Assembly (NCBI RefSeq): GCF_001767295.1
Contig: NZ_CP014944.1
Coordinates: forward strand, 3,286,001 to 3,350,000
Origin: Colwellia sp. PAMC 20917
GTDB lineage: Bacteria; Pseudomonadota; Gammaproteobacteria; Enterobacterales; Alteromonadaceae
DNA length: 64,000 nucleotides
Reading direction: 5' to 3'
Made by a program: the position numbers and the translations under genes
Shown: piece by piece, positions 1 through 8,548 of the stretch
How positions within the stretch are numbered: the first letter of the stretch is position 1
Layout: each line of letters opens with the position of its first letter
The notes under the pieces: model-generated
Told to the model about the DNA's origin: nothing
Database searches by the model: none
What the model saw: only the letters and a program-made list of their open reading frames with translations

Positions 1-53
1 AAGTAAATTAATAAATCTTGATTTAGGGCAGTAATTTCAAAAAATGTATTCAT
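1..53 (-). CDS. Partial CDS, N-terminal 17 codons only
   Basis: An ATG on the minus strand at 53-51 opens a frame that runs off the left edge of the window and reads MNTFFEITALNQDLLIY. It follows the stop of the lipoprotein gene by 22 bases, and a GGA-containing ribosome binding site lies just before the ATG, so it is probably the second gene of the same operon. Too little is present to name a family. Confidence 0.5.
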   Translation of the reverse strand, partial: MNTFFEITALNQDLLIY

Positions 54-75
54 GTTAATTCCTATATCCTACTCG

Positions 76-1041
76 TTATTTGCCGCGTCTAAAGCTGCGA
101 GATGTGGTGCTTTTGCTGTTTCTAAAGCTGGAGCTTTTTGAGTAGCTAGACTTCTTTGCGTATGAACTATTGGTACTAAATCGCTTTGCACTGGTTTGTG
201 CCGTACTACTTTGTTTAGAAAGGCTAGATGACCCCGTCCGACTTTTACTGTAAGTACTGTTATATTTTTGACCGCGGCTTTGAAATGATTTTTTTGTACG
301 GGTATCTAAATCATTTTGTTTTTTTAATTGGCTTGGTGAACTATAGCGAGTTCGGCCGTAATCATTATAATAACTGTAGTTTCTTGAACGACCCCAATCA
401 TTATATGAAGTGCGGCGAGAACCAAATACATCACCCATCATTGAATACATGCCATACCATGCCCAAAAAGACATACCATTGCTTCCTTGCGTCCAACTAC
501 CATAACTTGGATTGCCAATTAACTGTTCTCCGGTACCAAAGTCCTGAGCATTATTGGCTTGTTTACTTTGTGCTTTTGATAACGAGTTAACGCGCGGCAA
601 AACCCCATCAGACATGTCAGCAAGCACATTGAGTGGATCGCTTAATGCGTCAGAGTAAAGTACTGGGTCAGCGGCAAGATAAATGTTAACCAGTTCATTG
701 AAGATATCTTCTTTACTGGCAAACATACTTGGTTGATTTTTAATGGTTGCTAAACGGTCAAGTAGCGACAAATACATTGGACCTTTTGTCGTCGCATCTT
801 TGTTAAATTCGTTAATTAATTGCGTAAGATGAGGTTTTTGCTGTTGAAGTTTTTCAGCATATTGATGAATTAAACTGGCATTACGTACCTGACCATCCGT
901 TAAGGCGTCAGCTAATTGTTGAATACGAAGCTCAGTGATTGGCGTTTGTTGTTTAATTTTTTCTTCGAAGGGATCAGAGCAACCGACTAAGAAAATAATC
1001 AAGCTTAAAAAAGCGTATTTGATGTGTTGCATTCCTGCCAT
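76..1041 (-). CDS. Ser/Arg-rich putative lipoprotein of unknown function
   Basis: This 321-residue protein starts with a short hydrophobic segment ending in LVGC, a lipobox with the acylated cysteine at residue 21, so it is probably an outer- or inner-membrane lipoprotein. The middle (about 25-150) looks helical. After residue 180 comes an aromatic stretch rich in Gly, Trp and Tyr, and the last 100 residues are low-complexity Ser/Lys/Arg/Tyr ending SRSFRRGK, which may bind nucleic acid, polyanion or the cell wall (inference). The start at 1041 is supported by GAGGA five bases upstream; an internal ATG three codons later has poorer spacing. It appears co-transcribed with the partial gene at the left edge. 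I do not recognise a named family. Confidence 0.75.
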   Translation of the reverse strand: MAGMQHIKYAFLSLIIFLVGCSDPFEEKIKQQTPITELRIQQLADALTDGQVRNASLIHQYAEKLQQQKPHLTQLINEFNKDATTKGPMYLSLLDRLATIKNQPSMFASKEDIFNELVNIYLAADPVLYSDALSDPLNVLADMSDGVLPRVNSLSKAQSKQANNAQDFGTGEQLIGNPSYGSWTQGSNGMSFWAWYGMYSMMGDVFGSRRTSYNDWGRSRNYSYYNDYGRTRYSSPSQLKKQNDLDTRTKKSFQSRGQKYNSTYSKSRTGSSSLSKQSSTAQTSAKRFSTNSSYAKKSSYSKSSSFRNSKSTTSRSFRRGK

Positions 1042-1225
1042 AGTGTCCTCAAAAATGCTATTATTAACATATACTCAGGTTATTTGAGTACGAATTTGCT
1101 ATCTATATGTGTAATATATATAACACGTTATTAATAGCATCATAGACATAATATGTCTATTAATTCGTGATTTCATTTGAAATTCTTCTTCTTATCTTTT
1201 GCATAGTTAACAAATGGGTCATTAA

Positions 1226-4099
1226 ATGAATAAATCAACTCAGCTACCAAATATACTCTCCCTGCAACAGCAAAAAAGCACGCAATTGTTTAATCATCAA
1301 TACCCCGAAGCAACCGCTAATTTGTCCAAGCAACAACTCGCTGATTTTCATCAAGCATTAATGGCAAGTGACTTTATATTAAACAGTGCATTGCAGTGCC
1401 CTGACATTGTGGTGTCTTTATTTTCAAGTGAACGTGTTTACCAAACTGACTGTCCCAATTATCAGCAAATGCTTACTGAGCTGATTGCCCCTTGTGAAAG
1501 TGAAGAGCAATTACATAAAATCTTACGGCAGTTTCGTTTACAAGAGATGGTTAATATTGCCGTTGCTGACTTGTTGTTTGATCTTGAATTAACCTTGTCG
1601 TTAGAGCGTTTATCCGAACTCGCTGACCAGCTTATTTTAGCCGCATTAAACTGGTTAACATTACTCTGCCAAGAAAAATGGGGCATACCCAACAGCAAAA
1701 ATGGTGAGGTTCAACAACTGTTAGTTTATGGGATGGGCAAGCTAGGTGGACGTGAATTAAATTTTTCTTCTGATATCGATCTTATTTTTACCTACCCAGA
1801 AATGGGAGAAACACAAGGTGCTAGGCGTAGTCTTGATAATCAGCAATTTTTTATTCGTTTGGCACAAAAATTAATTACTGCCTTACATCAAAAAACGGCC
1901 GATGGTTTTGTTTATCGCGTTGATATGCGTTTACGTCCTTTTGGTGAAAGTGGTCCGCTTGTTTTAACCTTTAATGCCATGGAAGATTATTATCAAGAGC
2001 AAGGGCGTGACTGGGAGCGCTATGCGATGCTCAAAGCGCGTCTTATTGGTCAGGGCAAATATCATGACCAACTTTCAACCATACTCAGACCTTTTGTTTA
2101 TCGTCGCTATATTGATTTTAGTGTTATCGATAGCTTACGCCGTATGAAAATGATGATCGCCCAAGAAGTGCGTCGTAAACAATTAAATAACAACATAAAA
2201 CTGGGTGCAGGCGGTATTAGAGAAGTTGAATTTATAGTGCAAGTGTTTCAGCTTATTCGTGGCGGGCGGATAAAAGAATTGCAACACCGCCGCTTATTAA
2301 CGGTGTTACCTATTTTGGTCGAGAAAGAAGTTATTACCGCTGAGAATGAAGCCGTGCTGACCGATGCTTATTGTTTTTTACGGCGAGTAGAAAATATTAT
2401 TCAAGCGTTAAATGATCAACAAACTCAGACCTTGCCAGATAATACCTTGGATCAAATGCGTTTATTATGGGCACTTCATCATAAACAATGTCAAACATGG
2501 CCAGACTTTCTTGATTTTTTAGCGTTGAAAATGAACAGCGTTCATCAGGAGTTTTGTGCACTCATTGGCGAAGAGAGTCCAAATCATCAAGCGAAAGATC
2601 AGCATTGGACGGCATTGTGGGACAGTAAATGGTCAGATGAGGAGAGTGTTGCTTGGATCGAACAGGTCAGCTTCTTCGTTGATGCTAAAAAAATATGGAG
2701 TTTGCTCGCTGAATTTAGAGCTGAGATGGAAAAGCGCAGTATCGGTAATCGTGGGCGCGGGGTACTTGATAAATTAGTACCCGTTTTAATGTGGCACATA
2801 CAGCAAGAGCATAGTGGTCACTTTACGCTAGAGCGAGTCTTAATTATTTTTAATAAGATATCAACGCGTACCGCCTATATTGAATTATTATTTGAAAATG
2901 AAGGTGCACTGAAGCACCTCATTAAACTGTGCCATCAAAGTAGTTGGATCGCAGAGCATATTGCCAAGTATCCGATATTATTAGATGAATTAATCGATCC
3001 TAAATTGTTACACAATCCACCAGAACTGAGTAGTTATTCTGCTGACTTAAGACAAGCAATGTTGCGGATACCTGAGGATGATCAAGAGGCACAAATGGAC
3101 ATGCTAAGGCAATTTAAGCAAGCCCAACACTTGCGAATTGCGACTGGTGATATTTGTGGGATCTTACCCGTAACTAAGGTTAGCGATCATTTAACCGCTC
3201 TTGCTGAAGCCATTATTGAAGAAGTTATTCATTTAGCTTGGCAACAAATGGCTCAGCGCTTTGGCGTGCCAGAGTCGACAGTTGGTGAAAACCATAAAGG
3301 CTTTTCTGCTATTGGCTATGGAAAAATGGGCGGTATAGAATTAAGTTATAGTTCTGATTTAGATTTGGTTTTTGTTCATAATAGTCAAAGTAATGAAGTT
3401 ACTAACGGTTTAAAGCAGCTCCCCGCTTCGCAATTTTATATGAAACTAGCACAGCGCATCATGCACATTTTTAATACACGTATGGCCAGTGGTATTTTAT
3501 ATGAATTAGATATGCGGCTGCGTCCTTCCGGTAACTCTGGTTTGTTGGTCGTTCATGTTGATACTTTCGCACAGTATCAGCGAGAAGAAGCATGGACATG
3601 GGAACATCAAGCGTTAGTCAGAGCTCGTACTGTATTTGGTAACCTTGAATTAGCGAATAAGTTTTCAGCCATTAGGCAAGAAATACTGACCTGCGTCCGT
3701 GAACGAGCAACTGTCAGTGCTGATGTCTTAAAAATGCGTGCAAAAATGCGTGCGCATTTAGATAAATCAACATCGGCTGACACTGACATCAAGCAAGGCG
3801 AAGGTGGGTTAGTTGATATCGAATTTTTAGTCCAATTTCTTGTGCTTAGCGAAAGTGCAAAGCACCCAGAGCTTTGCAAATATTCCGATAACGTGCATTT
3901 ACTTAAAGGGCTACAACGCTGCGGAGTAATAAGCTCAGAGCAACAAAAGCAGCTAACGACTAGTTATTGCACATTACGTGATTTCGGTCACCACGCGACC
4001 TTAAAAAATGAGCAGCAATTATTGACTAAGGTCGACTTTGAGGCAATAGCTGAAAACGTTGCTGCTATTTGCCTGTCATTGTATGAAGAATCTTTATAG
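1226..4099 (+). CDS. glnE: Bifunctional glutamine synthetase adenylyltransferase/deadenylase GlnE
   Basis: GlnE adenylylates glutamine synthetase to switch it off and removes the AMP again, under control of PII proteins, so it sets nitrogen assimilation in the cytoplasm. The 957-residue length matches the family (about 946 in E. coli). Two nucleotidyltransferase domains are visible: the N-terminal deadenylase half has GMGKLGG at 169-175 followed by DID at 183-185, and the C-terminal adenylylase half has GYGKMGG near 697-703 followed by DLD near 711-713. Both metal-binding DxD motifs are intact. The gene stands alone on the plus strand and converges on a minus-strand pair. No frame damage was seen. 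Confidence 0.97.
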   Translation: MNKSTQLPNILSLQQQKSTQLFNHQYPEATANLSKQQLADFHQALMASDFILNSALQCPDIVVSLFSSERVYQTDCPNYQQMLTELIAPCESEEQLHKILRQFRLQEMVNIAVADLLFDLELTLSLERLSELADQLILAALNWLTLLCQEKWGIPNSKNGEVQQLLVYGMGKLGGRELNFSSDIDLIFTYPEMGETQGARRSLDNQQFFIRLAQKLITALHQKTADGFVYRVDMRLRPFGESGPLVLTFNAMEDYYQEQGRDWERYAMLKARLIGQGKYHDQLSTILRPFVYRRYIDFSVIDSLRRMKMMIAQEVRRKQLNNNIKLGAGGIREVEFIVQVFQLIRGGRIKELQHRRLLTVLPILVEKEVITAENEAVLTDAYCFLRRVENIIQALNDQQTQTLPDNTLDQMRLLWALHHKQCQTWPDFLDFLALKMNSVHQEFCALIGEESPNHQAKDQHWTALWDSKWSDEESVAWIEQVSFFVDAKKIWSLLAEFRAEMEKRSIGNRGRGVLDKLVPVLMWHIQQEHSGHFTLERVLIIFNKISTRTAYIELLFENEGALKHLIKLCHQSSWIAEHIAKYPILLDELIDPKLLHNPPELSSYSADLRQAMLRIPEDDQEAQMDMLRQFKQAQHLRIATGDICGILPVTKVSDHLTALAEAIIEEVIHLAWQQMAQRFGVPESTVGENHKGFSAIGYGKMGGIELSYSSDLDLVFVHNSQSNEVTNGLKQLPASQFYMKLAQRIMHIFNTRMASGILYELDMRLRPSGNSGLLVVHVDTFAQYQREEAWTWEHQALVRARTVFGNLELANKFSAIRQEILTCVRERATVSADVLKMRAKMRAHLDKSTSADTDIKQGEGGLVDIEFLVQFLVLSESAKHPELCKYSDNVHLLKGLQRCGVISSEQQKQLTTSYCTLRDFGHHATLKNEQQLLTKVDFEAIAENVAAICLSLYEESL

Positions 4100-4130
4100 A
4101 TATGTCTGATAACTACAAAGACGTTATTAT

Positions 4131-4811
4131 TTAGCGTCTTTGAGACTTTTGCGGTAATAAAATACACTCTTCATCGAGGTAGGGTATATCTAAATCAATC
4201 AGTACTATGGCTCGTTGTTGATGACAAAAATAAACCTTGATACCTTCGCGAAAATGTCCTTCAACCGCTTTACCGACTTGGTAAGCTGTTTTGATGATTT
4301 CTTTATTAATGCGAAAAGGGTCTTTGACCAGAAAATCTCTATTTAACCACCAGATAACTTCTAAACCCTCACTATTTGCATATTCTGAAAGTTTTTGAAA
4401 GAGTGTTTCACCTAAGCGAAATGGGTGGTTTTCATTGGTGCCACGCCAGTTTTTTCGTAAGGGACGTGTGACCATGCGCCGAGCTTCTAGCAGTTTGACA
4501 ATGTCACCCGTTGGCTCTTGCAAGTAAACTATATTATTGCGAATTTTTGGACCTGAACTGCCATCGTCACCATGTAAGTTGGCGTAAAAGCGAGATAAAC
4601 CATCTGCTGCCGCATTATTACTTTTTATTTTTGAAGTCGAGGACTCTGATGCCAGAACGGCTTTATCTGCTGGTTTAATCGGCGCAACTTCTATTGTTGC
4701 CTGGGTATCATCTGACAAAGAAGAAAATAGCTCTTCTTGGTTGTCAAATAATAAAAAAGCTAAAGCAATTAGAATTGAGCCAAAAATAATGTTGCGTAAC
4801 CAAAAGTTCAT
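4131..4811 (-). CDS. Membrane-anchored TcpQ C-terminal-domain-like protein
   Basis: The 226-residue protein has one N-terminal transmembrane segment (about 5-22), a polar low-complexity linker to about residue 65, and a C-terminal domain (about 125-215). That domain carries the pattern FRLGETLFQKLSEYANSEGL followed by EVIWW and later AVEGHFREGIKVYF. The pattern resembles the TcpQ C-terminal domain (toxin co-regulated pilus biosynthesis Q family), which is found in small periplasmic or outer-membrane assembly proteins. It lies downstream of the lipid A acyltransferase on the same strand, with an inverted repeat in the 116-base gap. No pilus genes are nearby, so a role in envelope assembly is only an inference. 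Family match by eye, moderate certainty. Confidence 0.6.
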   Translation of the reverse strand: MNFWLRNIIFGSILIALAFLLFDNQEELFSSLSDDTQATIEVAPIKPADKAVLASESSTSKIKSNNAAADGLSRFYANLHGDDGSSGPKIRNNIVYLQEPTGDIVKLLEARRMVTRPLRKNWRGTNENHPFRLGETLFQKLSEYANSEGLEVIWWLNRDFLVKDPFRINKEIIKTAYQVGKAVEGHFREGIKVYFCHQQRAIVLIDLDIPYLDEECILLPQKSQRR

Positions 4812-4849
4812 ATAAGGCTTTCTTAGTTATGAGGCCATATGGAAAATTC

Positions 4850-4885
4850 CAGTATGGTGTACCTATAATAAATACTACCATACTG
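4850..4885 (-). terminator. Inverted repeat after the lpxL-type gene
   Basis: CAGTATGGT at 4850-4858 is the exact reverse complement of ACCATACTG at 4877-4885, with an 18-base loop. It lies 43 bases after the acyltransferase stop on the minus strand. The run of T is poor, so it may be a weak terminator or a processing or regulatory hairpin between this gene and the TcpQ-like gene. Confidence 0.4.
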
Positions 4886-4927
4886 AAAAGTTGTTATTTA
4901 TACAATGCTGATGATTTCAACCATGAC

Positions 4928-5866
4928 TTATTTGTAAAGTGAAGGGTCATCTTCATTGGGTCTTGTTTTAAAACGTCGATGTAACCACATGTATTGTTCA
5001 GGCTTAAACATAATGGCTTTCTCTAACTCTTGGTTGATGCGAATAACATCAGCCTCGTCATTATCGGTAGGGAAATTCTCCATCATCGGCTTTATTTCTA
5101 AAGTGTATCCGCTGCCATCATCATTTCTGGTCGGTATGAGTATGTGATTTTGTACGTTTTTCTGGCGAGCAAAAATTAATGTACCCGTGGTTGTTGCAGC
5201 ATCAGGTACAGCAAAAAAAGGCACAAATAAACTGCGGTTTCGACCATAATCTTGATCGGGCAAATAAACACAAACTTCTTTATCACGTAGTGCCTTCATT
5301 AAGCCCTTAACGTCGCGCTTACCCAACATGTATTTATTGGAGCGGCCACGACCTCTAAACTGAAAAAATTCCATCAGTTGATTATTGTGGGGGCGATAAA
5401 AAACCACCGTAGGGTGGCCAGTACCAATGCCACGACAGTTAATTTCTACACTTAAGTAGTGCATAGTTAAGAGTAAAACACCTTTACCTTCTCGATGGGC
5501 TTTTTCTAGGTGCTCAAGGCCAACAATCTTTGTTTTTCGTCTAACTCGCCAATCTGGCCACCACCAGCCCATGCCGGTTTCAAATAAGGCGATGCCGGTG
5601 TTTTCAAAGTTTTTCTTTAAAATACGGGTACGTTCTTGTACCGACATTTCTGGAAAACACAGTTGCAAGTTTTTCATCGCTACCGTTTTGCGACTTGAGC
5701 CTATTTTATACAGTAAGCGCCCGAGCATCCTGCCAAGCATTAATTGTAATTTATAAGGCAACCATGAAATGGTATAGAGAATAATTACCCCAAACCAAGT
5801 TAACCAATACTTAGGCAATAGGAAGGATATTTTAAAATCAGGTTGTAAAACTTTATTTTTACTCAC
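4928..5866 (-). CDS. lpxL: Lipid A biosynthesis acyltransferase, LpxL/LpxM family
   Basis: Members of this inner-membrane family transfer a secondary fatty acyl chain from acyl-ACP to Kdo2-lipid A on the cytoplasmic face. The 312-residue protein has an N-terminal hydrophobic anchor (about 17-37), the catalytic HX4E motif (His136 to Glu141 in THYLSVE-like context), and the conserved blocks YRPHNN and LPDQDYG. The length fits LpxL (about 306). Whether it adds laurate first (LpxL), palmitoleate (LpxP) or myristate (LpxM) cannot be read from the sequence, so the symbol is a family-level choice. It is divergent from hldE, another lipopolysaccharide gene, with which it shares an 84-base promoter region. 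Confidence 0.88.
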   Translation of the reverse strand: MSKNKVLQPDFKISFLLPKYWLTWFGVIILYTISWLPYKLQLMLGRMLGRLLYKIGSSRKTVAMKNLQLCFPEMSVQERTRILKKNFENTGIALFETGMGWWWPDWRVRRKTKIVGLEHLEKAHREGKGVLLLTMHYLSVEINCRGIGTGHPTVVFYRPHNNQLMEFFQFRGRGRSNKYMLGKRDVKGLMKALRDKEVCVYLPDQDYGRNRSLFVPFFAVPDAATTTGTLIFARQKNVQNHILIPTRNDDGSGYTLEIKPMMENFPTDNDEADVIRINQELEKAIMFKPEQYMWLHRRFKTRPNEDDPSLYK

Positions 5867-5950
5867 GGGATGATGTCAACTCATTGAAATTCATGTGATA
5901 CAATATTAACCATTATATCTGTATATCCATAAAGAGTTAAGAGGCATAGG

Positions 5951-7374
5951 ATGAAAGTAGACATTCCCGCTTTTGAGCAAGCAAGTGTGTTGGTTGTTGG
6001 TGATATTATGTTAGATCGATATTGGTACGGTCCAACACATCGTATATCTCCAGAAGCCCCCGTTCCAGTTGTTAAAATTAATCAAGATGAACATCGCCCC
6101 GGCGGTGCGGCAAATGTTGCATTAAACATAGCTTCTATTGGTGGAAGAGCCACTCTCGTTGGCATTACTGGCGATGATGAAGCCGCTCAGCATTTGAAAA
6201 AAAAGCTATCAGCATTAAATATTCATTGTGAATTTGATCAACAAGCTAATATTCCCACGATCACTAAATTACGTGTCATGAGCCGAAATCAGCAGTTGAT
6301 CCGCTTAGATTTTGAAGAGTCTCTTAGCGAAGTAAATAAAAAAGTACTTGAAGAAAAAGTAGCTGCCCAATTAGTTAATCATGACTTACTCTTGTTGTCT
6401 GATTATAGTAAAGGTACGTTATCTGACGTTCAAAATTTAATTGCTATAGCTAAAAAGCAAGGGAAAGCTGTTTTAGTTGATCCCAAAGGTACCGATTTTG
6501 AACGCTATCGTGGTGCAACTTTATTAACACCCAACCTATCCGAATTTGAAGCTGTGGTTGGCGCATGTAAAACAGAAAATGATATTGTCACTAAAGGTCA
6601 GGCACTGTTAGTACATCTTGATTTAGAAGCAATGTTAGTGACGCGCAGTGAACAAGGAATGACCTTGCTTCGTCGAGATCATGACGAATTCCATTTACCG
6701 ACTCGAGCGCGTGAGGTTTATGATGTAACCGGCGCAGGTGATACGGTTATTGCGACCCTTGCTTTGGCTATTGCAGCAAAAGCTGAATATACCCAAGCGA
6801 GTGCTTTAGCCAATATTGCTGCCGGTATTGTTGTTGGCAAATTAGGGACATCAACCGTTAGCGAGACCGAATTATTAGCTGAAATATCGACAGGACAAGA
6901 AAGTGGTTTTGGAGTTGTCAGCGAAGAGCAATTAAAAATAGCGGTTAAATTAGCAAAAGCTCGTGGTGAAAATATTGTCATGACCAATGGCTGCTTTGAT
7001 ATTTTACATGCGGGTCATGTTTCGTATTTAGCCCATGCTGGTACTTTAGGCACTCGTTTGATTGTTGCTGTTAATGACGATGCTTCTGTAAAAAGATTAA
7101 AAGGCAGTGGACGACCGGTTAACCCTACCGACAGACGAATGGCAGTTTTAGCTGGTTTAGGCGCTGTTGACTGGGTAGTGAGTTTTTCAGAAGACACCCC
7201 TCAACGTATTATAAGTAACATTCTCCCTGATATATTAGTTAAAGGGGGGATTATAAAGTTGAAGATATTGCTGGCGGTAAAGAAGTGATGGCCAATGGCG
7301 GCACAGTTAAAGTACTTAACTTTGAAGAAGGTATTTCCACGACCGATATCATCAACTCTATTCGTTTGAAGTAG
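5951..7374 (+). pseudogene. hldE: Frameshifted hldE: heptokinase/adenylyltransferase for ADP-heptose
   Basis: HldE phosphorylates heptose 7-phosphate and then adenylylates heptose 1-phosphate to supply ADP-heptose for the lipopolysaccharide core. The N-terminal ribokinase-like domain (about 1-315) has RPGGAANVA and the GAGDT anion-hole motif. The nucleotidyltransferase domain starts near 340 with [12 protein letters not shown]. The frame as read stops at 7288 after 445 residues, with a non-native tail beyond VKGG. One extra G in the run GGGGGG at 7244-7249 would restore GGDYK and an in-frame ending at 7374, giving 474 residues against 477 in E. coli. Either a base is missing from the assembly, or the gene is mutated or read by slippage at the G tract. 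RBS AGAGG precedes the ATG. Confidence 0.9.
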
Positions 7375-7380
7375 TCTACC

Positions 7381-7420
7381 TATTTTACCGATATTATTAA
7401 CTCGATTAAAACTGAAGTAA
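7381..7420 (+). repeat. Partial duplication of the hldE 3' end
   Basis: Directly after the restored hldE stop, the frame beginning at 7385 reads TDIINSIKTE, nearly the same as the [10 protein letters not shown] that ends HldE (about 7350-7371). At DNA level ACCGATATTATTAACTCGAT differs from the hldE copy only at a few third positions. It looks like an old short tandem duplication of the gene end that has drifted. Confidence 0.55.
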
Positions 7421-7435
7421 TAAAGCGAAGCAATG

Positions 7436-7462
7436 AAAAAGCAGCTATATTAGCTGCTTTTT
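7436..7462. terminator. Bidirectional rho-independent terminator between hldE and rdgC
   Basis: AAAAAGCAGCTA at 7436-7447 pairs with TAGCTGCTTTTT at 7451-7462 around a TAT loop. The A and T tracts make it work on both strands, serving the convergent hldE and rdgC genes. Confidence 0.9.
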
Positions 7463-7492
7463 TCTTTAGAGACATCAGTAACCTAATGCGTA

Positions 7493-8413
7493 TTAGCTCT
7501 CTAAGTAGTCTGTCGCTTTAACATTGAATTCAGCCAGTAAGTCATTAATCAAACGATTAATTTCTCCAGCCATTAAGGCAAAGTCTGCATCAAGTTTTGC
7601 TATAACGTCGTCACTATCGATATCGTCATTTTGTTCTTGTAAGACATCAAAAAACTTTAAACGTTTAATCGCTAGATCGTCACAAAGAATAAACGACATC
7701 GCTTCATCCCATTCAAGTGCTAATTTCACTACGTATTTATCAGCGTCTAAATGGGTTTTAATTTCATCGCTATCAAGATCTTGATTTTTAACACGAACTA
7801 CCGCGCCATCATCGCCTAAGGCATGAAACTCTGCTTCCATACCTAAAGTAAAGTTGTCGCCAATGCTTTTCTCGTTTAACCAGTCAGTCATCAATTCATC
7901 AGGCGCTTTTTCTGGTGAAACACTTGTTACGGGTAAAGTACCAATAACTTTGCGCAACAAGGCTAATAAATCTTCAGCTTTACCGCGGCTACCTGAGTTT
8001 ACAACAATAAGGTTATGCTCAGCATTAATGTAAGCATGGGTATCGGTAACGCGAGAAAACGCCCGAGGTAGTAGTTCAAAAATGATATCTTCTTTAAACT
8101 GTTCTCTTTCTTTTTTAGTTGCGCTGCGCGCTTGTTCAACTTCAAGTTGAGCAACTTTTGCTTCAATCATATCTTTTACAACGGGAGCAGGAAGAATTTT
8201 CTCTTCTTTTCTTGCGCAAACTAAAAGGTTGCCGTTAGCGGCATGAACCGTTGAATGGCCATGTTTACCCAAAGCATTTACCCAACCAAAATGCGATTGT
8301 TCTGTTGACCCACAAGGGGTGAATAAATGTTCAGCTAAGTGTTTTTCTAATTGATCTTCTGATAATGCAAAAGGGCGAGTAAATGTGAAAAAGTATAGGT
8401 TTTTGAACCACAT
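7493..8413 (-). CDS. rdgC: Recombination-associated protein RdgC
   Basis: RdgC is a nucleoid-associated, ring-forming DNA-binding protein that limits RecA activity and is needed for growth in some recombination mutants. The 306-residue length equals the family norm (303 in E. coli). The start MWFKNLYFFTFTRPF and the block CGSTEQSHFGWV are characteristic. The C-terminal domain (about 225-300) is acidic and helical. It is a single gene, converging on hldE across a shared terminator. Confidence 0.95.
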   Translation of the reverse strand: MWFKNLYFFTFTRPFALSEDQLEKHLAEHLFTPCGSTEQSHFGWVNALGKHGHSTVHAANGNLLVCARKEEKILPAPVVKDMIEAKVAQLEVEQARSATKKEREQFKEDIIFELLPRAFSRVTDTHAYINAEHNLIVVNSGSRGKAEDLLALLRKVIGTLPVTSVSPEKAPDELMTDWLNEKSIGDNFTLGMEAEFHALGDDGAVVRVKNQDLDSDEIKTHLDADKYVVKLALEWDEAMSFILCDDLAIKRLKFFDVLQEQNDDIDSDDVIAKLDADFALMAGEINRLINDLLAEFNVKATDYLES

Positions 8414-8548
8414 AGAAGTTTCCTGCGCCGCTGGAGCACTAAGTGCACCGGCTGATAAATTTTAAAAGAGCAATATAGTAACTTAAATATCAGCTATTAG
8501 CACTCACTTGCAGAGTCTTACTGTTAAGATATCGCAATGAAGAATATT

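Noticed and set aside
228-590. 120-codon plus-strand frame opposite the lipoprotein gene
   Set aside because: It is antisense to a better gene with signal peptide, and its composition is Cys/His/Tyr-rich as expected from the complement of low-complexity coding DNA.
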